DNA of 64,000 nucleotides. It comes from a bacterium. GTDB lineage: Bacteria > Planctomycetota > Planctomycetia > Planctomycetales > Planctomycetaceae. Below the pieces are notes generated by a model. That model saw nothing but the letters and a program-made list of their open reading frames with translations. It was not told where the DNA came from and ran no database searches. The position numbers and the translations under genes were made by a program. The stretch is taken from positions 92,614 to 156,613 of the forward strand of contig WGME01000005.1 of the NCBI GenBank assembly GCA_016125225.1. The letters run 5' to 3'. Shown here piece after piece: positions 9,368 through 19,294 of this stretch. How positions within the stretch are numbered: the first letter of the stretch is position 1; the number at the start of each line of letters is the position of its first letter.

Positions 9368-12300
9368 TTAACTGACCGGTTGCAGATCGGCCGGGGTTGT
9401 CGTGGTGGTGGACGGGCCGTCATCCAGTCCCAGGTCGTCATCTACGTCCGGTTTGCGATCCAGTAATCGGAAGATCCAGGCTTCGGCTTCCAGGGTTAAA
9501 GTGAACGCCGCCGGAATCAGGAAGAGGGTGAAGATCGTAGAGATCAACAGCCCGCCGAGCACGACACTTCCCAGACCGCGATAAAGTTCGCTACCGGCAC
9601 CGGGGAAGAGCACCAGCGGTAACAGGCCGAGCACCGTTGTCATGGTCGTCATGAACATCGGGCGGATACGGGAACGCACACCCTCGATGACTGCTTCCTT
9701 GGCATTCACCCCATCCTGACGGATCAATTGCAACGCCTGGTCCACAATCAGAATCGCATTATTCACCACGGTTCCGATGAGAATCACGAAGCCCAACATG
9801 GTGAGCACGTCCAGAGCTTGCGGCGGTTGTCCCTGCCACATTAAGTAGACGCCGAGCAGTTTAAGACCCACGAGGCCGCCGACCGCACCCAATGGCACGC
9901 TGAAAATAATAACGAACGGATAGACCCAGGATTCATACAACGCTGCCATCAGCAGGTAGGTAATGAGCAGCGCCAGAATGACATTGAATCGCAAGGCATT
10001 CCATGTGTTATTCAGCTTGTCTGCCGTACCGGCCAGACTGATGCGGTAGCCTCCATCGAGCGCCCCACTGGCTTCCAGCGGGCCGACGACCTTGTTCTGA
10101 ATAATGCTCAAGGCCTCTTCCAGAGCCATTGTTGGTGGTGGAGTCACAGCGACAGTAATGGCACGTTCCCGCTCACGGTGATTCACCTGTTCGGGACCAC
10201 TGGATAGCTTCACATCAGCCAGAGCGGCCAAGGGGATCAGTTGGCCCGTGCGTGTGGCGATGGGCAAGGATGCGATATCCTGAGTCTGTTTGGCGAACTC
10301 ATCCCGACCACGAATCGAGAGATCGATTTTGTCAGCCCCGAGGTAATAATCACTGGCATAGGCCCCATCGACGAGGGCATCGACGGTATAACCAAGGTCG
10401 GCCGCGCTCAGTCCCATTTCGGCACTTTGCAGCAACTTCGGTGTGACATGAATTTCCGGGCTTGAGAGATCGAGGCTGGGCACCGGGCGAGCTTGCGCGT
10501 CGGGAATCAGGGCAAAGATCGGTAGCAGGCCATCGGGTGTTCCGGGAGGATCGCCGCCGAGAATCCGGCCGCCAAGTTGGACCAGTTTGGGAAGATCCGG
10601 GCCGGTAATTTCGATGTCGATTGTTCGACCGGCGACCAAGCCTTGAGAGAACAAGCTGGATTGGAACGCCACCGCGAATGTTCCCGGCAATTTCGCTCCC
10701 AAGGAACGAACCAGCGGAATGAGTTCCGCAGCTCGGGTGGGATCGAGCGACCGCACCCCAATGAAGACCTGCCGCCCGCGTGCGACAAAGAAGAAGTCAC
10801 CAATCACAGGTGTCTTCCCATCGGTCACTTTGGGGTCGTCAGCGTCCACATCCCAATAGGGGCGGAGTTCGTTTTCGGCGAACTGGCCCATTTCGGTCAG
10901 TTCGTCGAGGTTGTAACCGGGGGGAGGCAGAAGAATCCCGAAGACCAGGTTGCGGTTCCCGTTCGGCAGATATTCGACCTGGGGCCACATCGTCCAGGTC
11001 GCGAAGCCACATGCTGCCACCAAGATGCAAATGGTTGCAAGGCGAGTGAACACACTGCGCTGAATCAGTTGATTTAATCCCGTGACCGCTGCAGTGAACC
11101 AGGAACCAATCTGTGCAATCACGGCCGCAAGACCGTGGAATTTTTCTTCCCCATGGACCGTTCCCTTGGGATCAGGAATGCCCCGAATCTTACCGTCGAC
11201 CCGTCGCAGGCCGCGTCCCATGATGCGGGAAGCCGCTACCGGAATCACTACCACAGAAACGATTAGTGACAGTCCCACGGCGGCACTAATCGCAAGGGCA
11301 ATATCGCGGAAGAGTTGTCCGGCTTCCTCCTGTACGAAGATGACCGGCAGAAACACCGCAATCGTGGTCAGAGTTGACGCCGTAACGGCTCCCCACACCT
11401 CCTGAGTGCCACGGACCGTCGCGGTCAGTGGATCTTCACCATGCTGATAGCGTGTGTAAATGTTTTCGAGGACCACCACGGCATTATCGACGAGCATACC
11501 GACGGCGAACGCCAGTCCCGCCAGACTGATGACATTCAATGTCCGTCCGAGAACCGCGAGGATCAGGAAGGTCGCCACGATACTGGTAGGAATCGCAAGC
11601 CCGATCACCAAAGCACCACGGGCAAACCAGAAGCCGGAAAGAATGATGAGGCCCAGACAGATGGCGAAGAACCACGGTGAAATGTAAACCGAGGCTACGC
11701 CGCTGGCGAGAATCGCCGGTGCTAATACCAGCGTACGGTGATTGAGATGCAGAAAGATCATTAGCACGGTCATCGTCAAAGCACCGCCGAGAAAGATGTT
11801 CTCGCGTACGAGACCGATGGCCGAGTAGATGTATTCTGTTTCGTCATAGACCTGTGTCAGTTCCAGGCCACGTGTTTTCAGAATTCCGTTGTTCAATCGG
11901 TCATTGGTTTCGCGCAAGCCGTCCATCACATCCAGCACGTTGGCACCATCCTCACGCAGGCAGTTGATGGCAATGCTCGATGAACCAAAACGGCGGACCA
12001 GTCCATCGGGCTTCTTGTAGCCCATCTGGACAGAAGCGACATCGCTGACATAAACCGGTTTGCCATCGCGAACCGCGAGCAGTTGGCGTTCCACCTGTTC
12101 TGGTGAGCGAAACTGGCCGAGTGTCCGCACGACCCAGCGCCGTTTGCCTTCCCAGAAATCGCCCCCCGAAGTGTCTTCGTTCTGGCCCCGCAAAACCGCC
12201 CGGACGTCGCCGATGGTCAGTTGTCGGGCTGCGAGCAGTTCCGGGTCGACGACGACCTGTAATTCATCTTCCAGACCGCCGATCACATTCGAATTGGCCA

Positions 12301-12967
12301 CCCCATTCACGCGTTCAAATGTGGCTTCGATGTAATCCTCAGCGAAGCGACGCATTTTCGTAACGTCTTCAATGGTCGGCAGCAACGCCTTGGCTTCCGG
12401 ATGTTCGTCTGCCAGATTTCGCAGCCGCAACATTGCCAGACCTGGGTTATGGCAATGGCGGACGCGCTCGAGCGGTTCGACCAGTTCAGGATGCTCGCTG
12501 GAAAATTTGTCAAAGGCGGCATCGTCAGGGAGCCGGGCACTCAGGATGAACCAGGCAATCGGCGAGTTCGAAGAGTTCGATGTGCTGATGACTGGCTGAT
12601 CGGCGTTTTCAGGATAGGCTGGCACCTGTTGCAGGCGACTGTTCACCTTGAGCAGCGCCTCTTCCATATTGGTCCCGATGGCGAATTCCAGGGTGATGGT
12701 CCCTGAAGAATCTTTGCTCTCGGAAGAGAGTTTCGTAACACCCTCCACACTCTTAAGCTGCTCTTCCTGTTCCTGAATGATCTCCTGTTCCACCTCCTGC
12801 GGACTGGCCCCGGGCCAACGCGTTTCGATGGTCAGGGTCGGAATCTGCACTTCGGGGGTCAGCTGCATCGGCATCGAAAACAGGCCGATGATGCCAAACA
12901 TGGCCACCAGCAAGACCCCGACCGTCACCTTCACCGGGTTGACGACGAATGATTCAACCAGAGACAT
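9368..12967 (-). CDS. RND efflux pump, AcrB/HAE-1 family, with unusual insertions
   Basis: Inner-membrane proton-driven exporter working with the adaptor encoded just upstream. The start MSLVESFVVNPVKVTVGVLL is family-typical, as are NSPIAW near 135, the TM4 motif GMLVDNAVVVLENIYTRY and the TM10-11 region GTVVNNAILIVDQA. At 1199 residues it is about 150 longer than usual. About 55 extra residues (about 148-203) lie in the first porter loop, and about 40 extra, mostly hydrophobic residues (about 405-445) lie next to TM2. Substrates cannot be deduced. No outer-membrane channel gene is adjacent. The ATG lies 90 bases after the adaptor stop on the minus strand, consistent with one transcript under the MarR repressor. 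Confidence 0.92.
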   Translation of the reverse strand: MSLVESFVVNPVKVTVGVLLVAMFGIIGLFSMPMQLTPEVQIPTLTIETRWPGASPQEVEQEIIQEQEEQLKSVEGVTKLSSESKDSSGTITLEFAIGTNMEEALLKVNSRLQQVPAYPENADQPVISTSNSSNSPIAWFILSARLPDDAAFDKFSSEHPELVEPLERVRHCHNPGLAMLRLRNLADEHPEAKALLPTIEDVTKMRRFAEDYIEATFERVNGVANSNVIGGLEDELQVVVDPELLAARQLTIGDVRAVLRGQNEDTSGGDFWEGKRRWVVRTLGQFRSPEQVERQLLAVRDGKPVYVSDVASVQMGYKKPDGLVRRFGSSSIAINCLREDGANVLDVMDGLRETNDRLNNGILKTRGLELTQVYDETEYIYSAIGLVRENIFLGGALTMTVLMIFLHLNHRTLVLAPAILASGVASVYISPWFFAICLGLIILSGFWFARGALVIGLAIPTSIVATFLILAVLGRTLNVISLAGLAFAVGMLVDNAVVVLENIYTRYQHGEDPLTATVRGTQEVWGAVTASTLTTIAVFLPVIFVQEEAGQLFRDIALAISAAVGLSLIVSVVVIPVAASRIMGRGLRRVDGKIRGIPDPKGTVHGEEKFHGLAAVIAQIGSWFTAAVTGLNQLIQRSVFTRLATICILVAACGFATWTMWPQVEYLPNGNRNLVFGILLPPPGYNLDELTEMGQFAENELRPYWDVDADDPKVTDGKTPVIGDFFFVARGRQVFIGVRSLDPTRAAELIPLVRSLGAKLPGTFAVAFQSSLFSQGLVAGRTIDIEITGPDLPKLVQLGGRILGGDPPGTPDGLLPIFALIPDAQARPVPSLDLSSPEIHVTPKLLQSAEMGLSAADLGYTVDALVDGAYASDYYLGADKIDLSIRGRDEFAKQTQDIASLPIATRTGQLIPLAALADVKLSSGPEQVNHRERERAITVAVTPPPTMALEEALSIIQNKVVGPLEASGALDGGYRISLAGTADKLNNTWNALRFNVILALLITYLLMAALYESWVYPFVIIFSVPLGAVGGLVGLKLLGVYLMWQGQPPQALDVLTMLGFVILIGTVVNNAILIVDQALQLIRQDGVNAKEAVIEGVRSRIRPMFMTTMTTVLGLLPLVLFPGAGSELYRGLGSVVLGGLLISTIFTLFLIPAAFTLTLEAEAWIFRLLDRKPDVDDDLGLDDGPSTTTTTPADLQPVS

Positions 12968-13057
12968 GGAAAGATCCTGTGGGCTCGGCCATCATGGGCC
13001 GGGCGTTATGACCTGACAGAAAAGATCGGTGCAGAGCCACACCCTCTGGTGCAGTGT

Positions 13058-14392
13058 CTATTGAGCCGATTCGGTTACGCTATCCGGTTGATCTTCGCGA
13101 AGAATCGAGACCGAGGCCCCCGGACGGAGCCGCTCATTTCCCAGAACTACCACGCGGTCATCGGCTTTGAGATCGGCCTTCACCTCCAGCCATTTGCCGC
13201 TGGCAATGCCGATTTCGACGGGGACTGGCTTGACGGAAAGTGCTGGTCCCGCGTTTGCAGCCGCATCTTTAGCGGGGGGAACTTCAACCACAACGTAAAC
13301 CATCGGGGCTGGACCACCGAAGACTACGGCGTCTTTGGGGACCAGTAACGAATCTCGCGACTGGCCGACCGGCAACGTGACGCGAGCCAGCATGCCCGAT
13401 TTCAAGACCGGGCCATCTTCACGAATGATGTTCTTCACACGAATCTTGACCGGGAAGGTACGCGACTTCACATCGCCCTGCGGAGAAATGCGAACCACTT
13501 CGCCCACATAAACTGGTGGGTTCAACGCTGGGATTTCGACTTTGACGGGCATGCCCAGCCGCACATGATCAATTTGTGCGTCGAGCACGTGAGCTTCGAT
13601 TTCGACTTCGTCCAAGTAAACGATTTCTGCAACGACCTGTCCGCGAGTCACCCATTCCCCTAACTCCGTTCGTTTCATTACAACGTATCCGTCGAACGGG
13701 GCAATCATGGTGTGCTTGCGGAGTTGGTCTTTCAGTTGCTGGACCAGTTCTCGCTGGGCATCGCAACGGGCCTGGGCCTGTACGATTTTTTCTTCGCGCG
13801 GCCCTTTCATCGCCAGTTGATAATCCTGCATGTTGGCCTGCAGATTGCGTTCGGCCGTGACCGCCGCCGATAGATACTCTTCCAGTTGCTCTTGAGTCAG
13901 TGTGCGGCCCTGCTCGACCAGTTGCTCGGCACGTTTGAAACGCCCTTGAGCGAAATCATTCACCGCTTCCGCGGCTTCCATCCGGGCTTTTGCCTGAGCA
14001 ATTTCTTCAGGACGGGAGCCGTTCTTGAGTTCCCGTAGCTCTTCCTCATGCAGACGCAGTTCCGCTTCGGCAGCGGAGACCTGGAGGCTGATAGTTTCGG
14101 TGAGCAAGCGGCAGAGGGGCTGGGTCTTGCTGACCCGATCGCCAATTTCGATAGGGTACTCGGTAACACGGCCATCAACGGCGCTACCGACGGCACTCAT
14201 TTTGACGGGCATGACCGTGCCCACAAAACTTTGCCCGCTGGCGACATTCCGTTGTTGAACGCGGGTGACAACGACCGGAGAGGCCGGGGCCTGTGCCCAT
14301 GCCGAACTGGCCAATTCCGCTTGGGCTGCGCACAGAAGAATCACTGTCATCCACCTGCTGGAAGGTGGTCGCTTACATTGCATGGTTTTCAT
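13058..14392 (-). CDS. RND periplasmic adaptor (membrane fusion protein)
   Basis: Links the RND pump to an outer-membrane channel. The 444-residue protein has a signal sequence (VILLCAAQAELASSAWAQ, cleavage about residue 34), a biotinyl-lipoyl half-motif, a long charged coiled-coil hairpin (about 95-215, rich in Glu, Ala, Arg and Lys), a second lipoyl half (APFDGYVVMKRTELGEWV) and beta-barrel/membrane-proximal domains ending at DRVVVLGNERLRPGASV. This order is standard for HlyD/AcrA proteins. The start overlaps the marR stop by four bases (ATGA), so translation is probably coupled. Confidence 0.92.
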   Translation of the reverse strand: MKTMQCKRPPSSRWMTVILLCAAQAELASSAWAQAPASPVVVTRVQQRNVASGQSFVGTVMPVKMSAVGSAVDGRVTEYPIEIGDRVSKTQPLCRLLTETISLQVSAAEAELRLHEEELRELKNGSRPEEIAQAKARMEAAEAVNDFAQGRFKRAEQLVEQGRTLTQEQLEEYLSAAVTAERNLQANMQDYQLAMKGPREEKIVQAQARCDAQRELVQQLKDQLRKHTMIAPFDGYVVMKRTELGEWVTRGQVVAEIVYLDEVEIEAHVLDAQIDHVRLGMPVKVEIPALNPPVYVGEVVRISPQGDVKSRTFPVKIRVKNIIREDGPVLKSGMLARVTLPVGQSRDSLLVPKDAVVFGGPAPMVYVVVEVPPAKDAAANAGPALSVKPVPVEIGIASGKWLEVKADLKADDRVVVLGNERLRPGASVSILREDQPDSVTESAQ

Positions 14393-14868
14393 TCCTGATC
14401 TGTCGAGGCTGCCATCAACGGGACAGCGACATGCGAAGGTTGAGCAAGGTTCGTAAAGATTTTGCGTAATAAGGTTTTCAACAGAGCAACTTCATCGCTG
14501 GACATGCCGACCACGGCGGCTTGGCGAAGTTCCAAGGCATGCTCTACGATGCGTTCCCAGACGGGCTCCGCGGCATCCGCCAGACGGACAATCCGTCGCC
14601 GACGGTCGTTCGGGTCCCCTTCGCGGCGAACCCAGCCTGCCGCTTCCATCCGATCGAGAATCCGTACCAGCGTTGGGGGTTCGATCATCATCTTTCGCGC
14701 CAGGTCACCTTGCGAAAGCTGCTTCTCCAGTTTCAGCCAACCGATGACGTGCGTCTGTCGATGTGTAATTCCCTCTGGGGAGAGCCGTTCAGACAGAGAA
14801 CGTTGAAATGCCTGATTCGAGACCGCCAGCCAGTAGCCGATGCTCTCTTCAAAATCATAGTCTGGCAT
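14389..14868 (-). CDS. MarR-family transcriptional regulator of the efflux operon
   Basis: A 159-residue winged-helix repressor. The helix-turn-helix is LSQGDLARKMMIEPPTLVRI, followed by the wing with the hallmark EGDPNDRRRRIVRLAD. It is the first gene of marR-adaptor-pump and overlaps the adaptor by four bases, so it very probably controls its own operon in response to a phenolic or drug-like ligand; that role is inferred from family and position. The start MPDYDFEES is preferred over an ATG 11 codons upstream because it matches the usual N-terminal length. Confidence 0.92.
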   Translation of the reverse strand: MPDYDFEESIGYWLAVSNQAFQRSLSERLSPEGITHRQTHVIGWLKLEKQLSQGDLARKMMIEPPTLVRILDRMEAAGWVRREGDPNDRRRRIVRLADAAEPVWERIVEHALELRQAAVVGMSSDEVALLKTLLRKIFTNLAQPSHVAVPLMAASTDQE

Positions 14869-14980
14869 CGGTGGTCCCCATTTGTTAGCGCAGGCAATCA
14901 TCCCCGCTTATGGTAGATCTGCCTAAGAGTTCTGACAAGCACATTTTGCCCAAATCGCGCCAGCTGACCAGGCGATTTTC

Positions 14981-15571
14981 TCAGGATTCTGCGGCAGATG
15001 CCTCACGACGTAATAACTCGAACGCGAAGAGATCGCACAGTGTGTGTGCGATGATGGGTGCCAGCAGGCTGGGTGGGTCACATAGCCACATCAATGCCGT
15101 AAAGTACATCCCAACAGCTGTCGCAAGGACAACATAAAGACGAGTGACGGCATGGGCGAGGCCAAACAGCAAATTGACAGCGATGACGGCGGCCCAGAAA
15201 TGGTCGCTACTGAACCACAACTGCAGAGTGCCGCGAAACAGAAGTTCTTCGGAAACCCCCACCATGAGCGACAGGATGACCACGTCATGCCGATGACAGG
15301 ATGCCAGCAACGGCAGCAAAGTTTCCCGCCAAATATTCCGGATGTCGCGAAATTGACCCCAGGAACTGCGTTGAATCCACAAGGAAAGCACGCAGAGAGG
15401 AATGGCAGCGACGCACCCCACCGCTAAGGCCCGGGGTCGCCAAGTCAGGTATTGCCACAGGTCGACGTCAGCCCATGTTGCCAGGCTGAGGGCGACAATC
15501 AGCATCCCACATTGGAATAAGCCAGCCCAAGTGAGAAATGTGGTGCGAGAGATTGCGTCAGAATCATTCAT
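14981..15571 (-). CDS. CPBP-family (CAAX/Abi-type) intramembrane metalloprotease
   Basis: A 196-residue multi-pass membrane protein with the three conserved motifs: Glu108-Glu109-x3-Arg113 (SEELLFRG), His140 (FGLAHA) and His176 (IIAHTLCDL). In this family they bind zinc and form the membrane-embedded active site. Hydrophobic segments are visible near 14-33, 48-65, 98-118, 125-140, 146-163 and 168-185. The start MNDSDAIS is chosen; the frame extends to 15652 with 27 residues that do not look family-like. It is 112 bases from marR and reads the same way. Substrate unknown; members include prenyl-protein-type proteases and bacteriocin self-immunity proteins. Confidence 0.85.
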   Translation of the reverse strand: MNDSDAISRTTFLTWAGLFQCGMLIVALSLATWADVDLWQYLTWRPRALAVGCVAAIPLCVLSLWIQRSSWGQFRDIRNIWRETLLPLLASCHRHDVVILSLMVGVSEELLFRGTLQLWFSSDHFWAAVIAVNLLFGLAHAVTRLYVVLATAVGMYFTALMWLCDPPSLLAPIIAHTLCDLFAFELLRREASAAES

Positions 15572-16051
15572 TTCGCATTTCGATCCGCTTTCGACGACAG
15601 CAAAAAAGTCACGCGACTGGCACGATAGATAAATCTGATACCAAGCGAACATCCCGCGTGAAATGAACTTCTACGGTGGCACTGAACAGGACGGCATCAA
15701 ACGCCGATAGGGTTGAAGCAACTCACCATTTCTACCCCTGAACTGGGAGTTGTCACGGGCATTGTGCGAATGTCTGGAAGTCGCGTTGAGGTCTTATCCT
15801 CGCCTTGGTTGCGAGGAAATTCACGGCCGAACTGCCAACCGGGATGAAGTCATTCATCGAAGACACCGGCCGGCGGCTTCAACACTTAACGACAACCTCT
15901 ACCCCCTCTGGAAGCTGTTGCTAAGAGACCCACGGACAGAACACAGCCTGAAAATCGTCGCCGTCGTCAATCCCACCCCCTCGGATTGGCGACGGCGATG
16001 GTGTTTTGAGGCTGTGATTTTAGCCCACTGACTTCGGCTTATGTCGTAACC
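15572..16051. other. Intergenic region, no credible gene
   Basis: About 480 bases between two minus-strand genes. It holds the terminator-like hairpin listed separately and must contain the promoter of the CPBP gene at its left side. A 93-codon plus-strand frame (15750-16031) has no recognisable protein features and reads through the hairpin, so it is not called. Nothing else is seen. Confidence 0.6.
15958..15998 (-). terminator. Rho-independent-type terminator after the methyltransferase gene
   Basis: Stem arms 15958-15973 and 15983-15998 (16 pairs, one mismatch on this strand) with a nine-base loop, followed on the minus strand by TTTTC. It lies about 50 bases past the stop of the minus-strand methyltransferase-like gene. 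Confidence 0.7.
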
Positions 16052-16837
16052 CTATTTTCTGACCTTCTCGAACACAATCACATGCTGCCGTGGCAGGGTG
16101 GCAATCGTCTCTTTCCATTTCAGCCCGAGTTCCGGTTGCAAGAGTTCTTTCTTGACCTGGGCTTCCGACATCTTATGCACCAGCTTGATCGGCACCAGTG
16201 GATCTTCACGGCGGTATTCGACGAGGACAATTCTTCCCCCAACCTTCATGGACTTCGATAACTCCAGCAGCATCTCATAGGGGTAGGAAAACTCGTGGTA
16301 GACATCGACCATCAGGGCAACGTCGACCGTGTCAGCCGGAATGCGGGCAGACTTTTCAGTTCCCAGCACCAGATCGACATTGGTCAGGTCCAGATTGTTC
16401 AATTTGTCGGCGAGCAGGTCGAGCATTTCCTGCTGGATGTCGACAGCGACGACTTTGCCATTCGGTTTCACCATCGGTGCCATCATCAGCGTGATCACGC
16501 CTGAACCGGCGCCGATATCCGCGACAACTTCCCCGGGCTTCAGTTTTAAAGCCTTTAACAGCAACGTCAGGCGTTCCTCTTCTTCCCGCTCAGCGCGTTC
16601 CAGCCAAGGGGCGCCGTGAAAACTCATGACCTGGGCGATTTCACGTCCCAGGTAGAACTTTCCCGTGCCATTCGGATCGTGATCGTTACTGTAGGTGTAG
16701 CGATCATTCTCTGATTCAACGGTCGGTGTGGCTTCTTGAGCCGACACGGGAAGAGTGCTGCCGAGGATCATCCACAACAGCCCGCTTAAAACCGCACAGA
16801 GGAAGCACCAGACAGACACGGATTTGCGGTTCGCCAT
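16052..16837 (-). CDS. Exported or membrane-anchored class I SAM methyltransferase-like protein
   Basis: The 261-residue product combines an N-terminal signal sequence or anchor (CFLCAVLSGLLWMILGSTLP, then VSAQ at about 31-34) with a Rossmann methyltransferase fold: motif I VVADIGAGSGVIT (about 104-116), the acidic end of strand 2 in VVAVDIQQEM, and ALMVDVYHEFSYP for motif IV. The N-terminal block with FYLGREIAQVMSFHGAPWLE occurs in a planctomycete/proteobacterial subgroup of such proteins. SAM is cytosolic, so a mature periplasmic methyltransferase would be odd; it may be anchored facing inward, or use another ligand. It is followed by a good terminator and sits 55 bases after the upstream isomerase stop, so the two probably share a transcript. 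Confidence 0.75.
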   Translation of the reverse strand: MANRKSVSVWCFLCAVLSGLLWMILGSTLPVSAQEATPTVESENDRYTYSNDHDPNGTGKFYLGREIAQVMSFHGAPWLERAEREEEERLTLLLKALKLKPGEVVADIGAGSGVITLMMAPMVKPNGKVVAVDIQQEMLDLLADKLNNLDLTNVDLVLGTEKSARIPADTVDVALMVDVYHEFSYPYEMLLELSKSMKVGGRIVLVEYRREDPLVPIKLVHKMSEAQVKKELLQPELGLKWKETIATLPRQHVIVFEKVRK

Positions 16838-16892
16838 GGGTTTCCTTTGTCGCTACATGAATCGAGGGGCGTGGATTTGGTTATCGTCGATA

Positions 16893-17909
16893 TTAAAATC
16901 CGCGAGCGGCGCGAATGTCGTCGAAGTCGCGGAGGTGATAATCGATGCCGACATAGTCCAGGACACGACACAACGACCTCACAGCGACTCCCATGCCATC
17001 GGGACCGCTGAAGCCACCGAACTGCCCGCCCCCTTTCAGGTGGGGTTCCAGTTCCAGGAAGACGCCGGGCACGCCAAGGGCTTGCATCTTCTTTTCCATC
17101 TCGGGCAGATGTTGCTTCAGATCGCGCAGAATGAGTTCGTGTCCGGAATCGCCCACATCTGCCGGCACGAAGTTCTTCAGACGTTCTTCATCAACATGGC
17201 CGGTCCATTCCAGGCTCGGGTCAATGCGATAATCCTTGATGTGCATCCAGCCGAAGTAATCGCGCATGGCGACATACTCGGCCGTGCAGTCCAGGGCATT
17301 AATGTTCTGGCAACTGATGTTCGCCCCATCAAAAATGCAGACCAGATTGGGGTGCTTGACCGCGGCAGCGAGTGCGGCGAGATAACGCCCGTTCTGTCCA
17401 ACGAGGTTGGCCTCAACTTCCAGGCCGAAGATCAGGCCCGCTTTCGCGCAGGCATCGACAATCGGGCCGAGTCGATCAGCGGCGGCTTGCACATGCGGAG
17501 CTGGGTCGGTCCCGGCAGGATGATAAAACGAGAATCCGCGAATCAGTTTCGCCCCGAGTTTTTCGGCTGACTTGATAGTGTCGGCAACGGTCGTGTTCAG
17601 GTAGGTCTGGGGATCGACATACTTGTTGTGGGAACTATCGGCCTGATCGTAGAGCTTCACCTTGCCGATGCGTGAGCCGATGCTGCAGACCTTCAGGCCA
17701 TAGTCGTTCTGCAGTTTCGCGAGTTGTTCGAATTCGGCATCACTGAGTTCGGTCACATGCTTCACGTTCCCGCCTGCGGTCAGGTCGAGAAAACGCGGGC
17801 TGTAGTACTGCAGCCCCAGTGCGGCCAGTGCCGCAAATTGCTCGACGACGGTCTTGGAGTTGGCGGCTTCATCCGCAAAAGCGGAAAGCAGAATACGTGG
17901 CTGGCTCAT
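16893..17909 (-). CDS. Sugar phosphate isomerase/epimerase (xylose isomerase-like TIM barrel)
   Basis: The 338-residue product has the metal-binding series expected of this fold: Glu in [11 protein letters not shown], Asp in [12 protein letters not shown], His in [11 protein letters not shown] and Glu in [13 protein letters not shown]. The N-terminus [19 protein letters not shown] is typical of planctomycete members. The reaction is probably isomerisation or epimerisation of a keto-sugar or related compound; the substrate cannot be named. It is upstream of the methyltransferase-like gene on the same strand, and its promoter must lie in the 333-base gap shared with the DUF1559 gene. Confidence 0.85.
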   Translation of the reverse strand: MSQPRILLSAFADEAANSKTVVEQFAALAALGLQYYSPRFLDLTAGGNVKHVTELSDAEFEQLAKLQNDYGLKVCSIGSRIGKVKLYDQADSSHNKYVDPQTYLNTTVADTIKSAEKLGAKLIRGFSFYHPAGTDPAPHVQAAADRLGPIVDACAKAGLIFGLEVEANLVGQNGRYLAALAAAVKHPNLVCIFDGANISCQNINALDCTAEYVAMRDYFGWMHIKDYRIDPSLEWTGHVDEERLKNFVPADVGDSGHELILRDLKQHLPEMEKKMQALGVPGVFLELEPHLKGGGQFGGFSGPDGMGVAVRSLCRVLDYVGIDYHLRDFDDIRAARGF

Positions 17910-18242
17910 GGATTCTCGGTGGGTTCAAGTCGCAAGGGGATCAATTGAGTCGAGGCTGCCGACAGTAACTGCAAACAGATTTGCGAGATACCACCAGCCG
18001 TCTCTGGCCCGATTGTCAGTCAGCCCCGCCGATTCTGCAAGTCTTCACTGGAAATGCAGCGGGAAAACCAGTTGTCAGGCGACAACCATTTTGACCGACT
18101 TTGCTGGAGGAACTTGCCTTATTTCCTGATCGATGATTATACTTTGATGCGTCACCTGCAGAGACCGTTCGTGTCTCTTGTTTCCAAATCGCTTGTGTGT
18201 TTCGTCCATTTCTTTCCTGTTAGCGCTTATCAGGAGTGAATT
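17910..18242. promoter_or_regulatory. Divergent promoter region, isomerase / DUF1559
   Basis: A 333-base gap between divergent genes that must carry both promoters; no clear -35/-10 pair stands out. The plus-strand gene has a good ribosome site (AGGAG at 18232-18236, six bases before the ATG). The 16-mer at 18146-18161 (GATGCGTCACCTGCAG) matches 15 of 16 bases with 56441-56456 in the signalling/Tad promoter region. Confidence 0.5.
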
Positions 18243-19205
18243 ATGCCTCGCCATCCACGTTCGCGCGCCTCTGGATTTACGTTGATTGAGTTGCTGGTGG
18301 TCATTGCCATCATCGCGATTCTCATTGCGTTGCTGTTGCCTGCTGTACAGCAGGCACGAGAATCTGCCCGACGGACTCAGTGCCGCAATAACATGAAGCA
18401 ACTCGGATTGGCCCTGCACAATTACCACGACAACTTTCAGTTGTTTCCCATGAGTTACACCACCGATGGCCAATTCACCACAGCAACCTATGGTCGTTCG
18501 TGGATGATGGGCATTCTGCCATTCATTGATCAGGCACCACTGTTCAATCAAATCGACCATTCCGCTCCCATGGCCAATTCGACAACAAGTCCACTTCCTA
18601 CTCCTTACTCACCTAACACCGTTGTGGCAATGACCGTCCTCACGGCCTTTTTGTGTCCGTCTGACTCTGGGAATAACCAGGGGAAACTTAATGGACGTGC
18701 TAACATCACCAATGATTACTGGGGTGTAACAGACTATAAGGCTGTCGCAGGCAACAACTGGGCTTGGGGCAACTTTGTTTACACTCATCCGACTGGTCGG
18801 AATGCCACCAATAATAACGGTCTGGATGCCGGTAATGGTTGGATGTGCCGCAACAACCGAGGAGCAGCCGGCCCCTTCATCTCTGGCTTGCGACATTTCA
18901 CTGATGGTACCAGTAATACGCTACTGGTCGGTGAAGCTCTGCCCGGCCGTTGTATTCACAATACGTGGTGGTTCTTTAATCACACCACCGCCACCTGTGC
19001 AGTTCCTCTTAACTACTACCAGAAGAATCAGTCGATTACGCCAGGTGATTGGCCGAACAATTACAGCTTTGCCAGCGAGCACGTGGGCGGGGCACACTTC
19101 ACGATGGGGGATGGCACCGTCCGATTCCTCTCCGAAAATATCGACCTGCAGCTCTATCGCAATCTGTCCACGATTGATGGCCGCGAGACTGTGGGTGATT
19201 TCTAG
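18243..19205 (+). CDS. DUF1559 protein with type II/IV prepilin-like N-terminus
   Basis: A member of a family greatly expanded in planctomycetes. The 320-residue product has a class III prepilin leader, SGFTLIELLVVIAIIAIL (residues about 10-28), cut between Gly and Phe by a prepilin peptidase with Glu at mature position 5. The DUF1559 block ARESARRTQCRNNMKQLGLA follows, then a C-terminal GGAHFTMGDGTVRFLSENID box. Prepilin-type export to the cell surface or periplasm is established for this leader; the function of the body is unknown. A good AGGAG site lies six bases before the start. It is followed by a small lipoprotein gene, a pairing seen widely in planctomycetes. Confidence 0.92.
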   Translation: MPRHPRSRASGFTLIELLVVIAIIAILIALLLPAVQQARESARRTQCRNNMKQLGLALHNYHDNFQLFPMSYTTDGQFTTATYGRSWMMGILPFIDQAPLFNQIDHSAPMANSTTSPLPTPYSPNTVVAMTVLTAFLCPSDSGNNQGKLNGRANITNDYWGVTDYKAVAGNNWAWGNFVYTHPTGRNATNNNGLDAGNGWMCRNNRGAAGPFISGLRHFTDGTSNTLLVGEALPGRCIHNTWWFFNHTTATCAVPLNYYQKNQSITPGDWPNNYSFASEHVGGAHFTMGDGTVRFLSENIDLQLYRNLSTIDGRETVGDF

Positions 19206-19294
19206 GCGAACCGTATTCTTCTGGATATCGGCCTGAAATTGAGGCAGGCAGTCATCAAGGTGATGGCTGCCTGTGTCTTTCATTTTCTCTGGAG

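Noticed and set aside
15750..16031. Possible 93-codon plus-strand gene in the gap before the methyltransferase-like gene
   Set aside because: No motif or ribosome site, and it runs through a terminator hairpin of the minus-strand gene.
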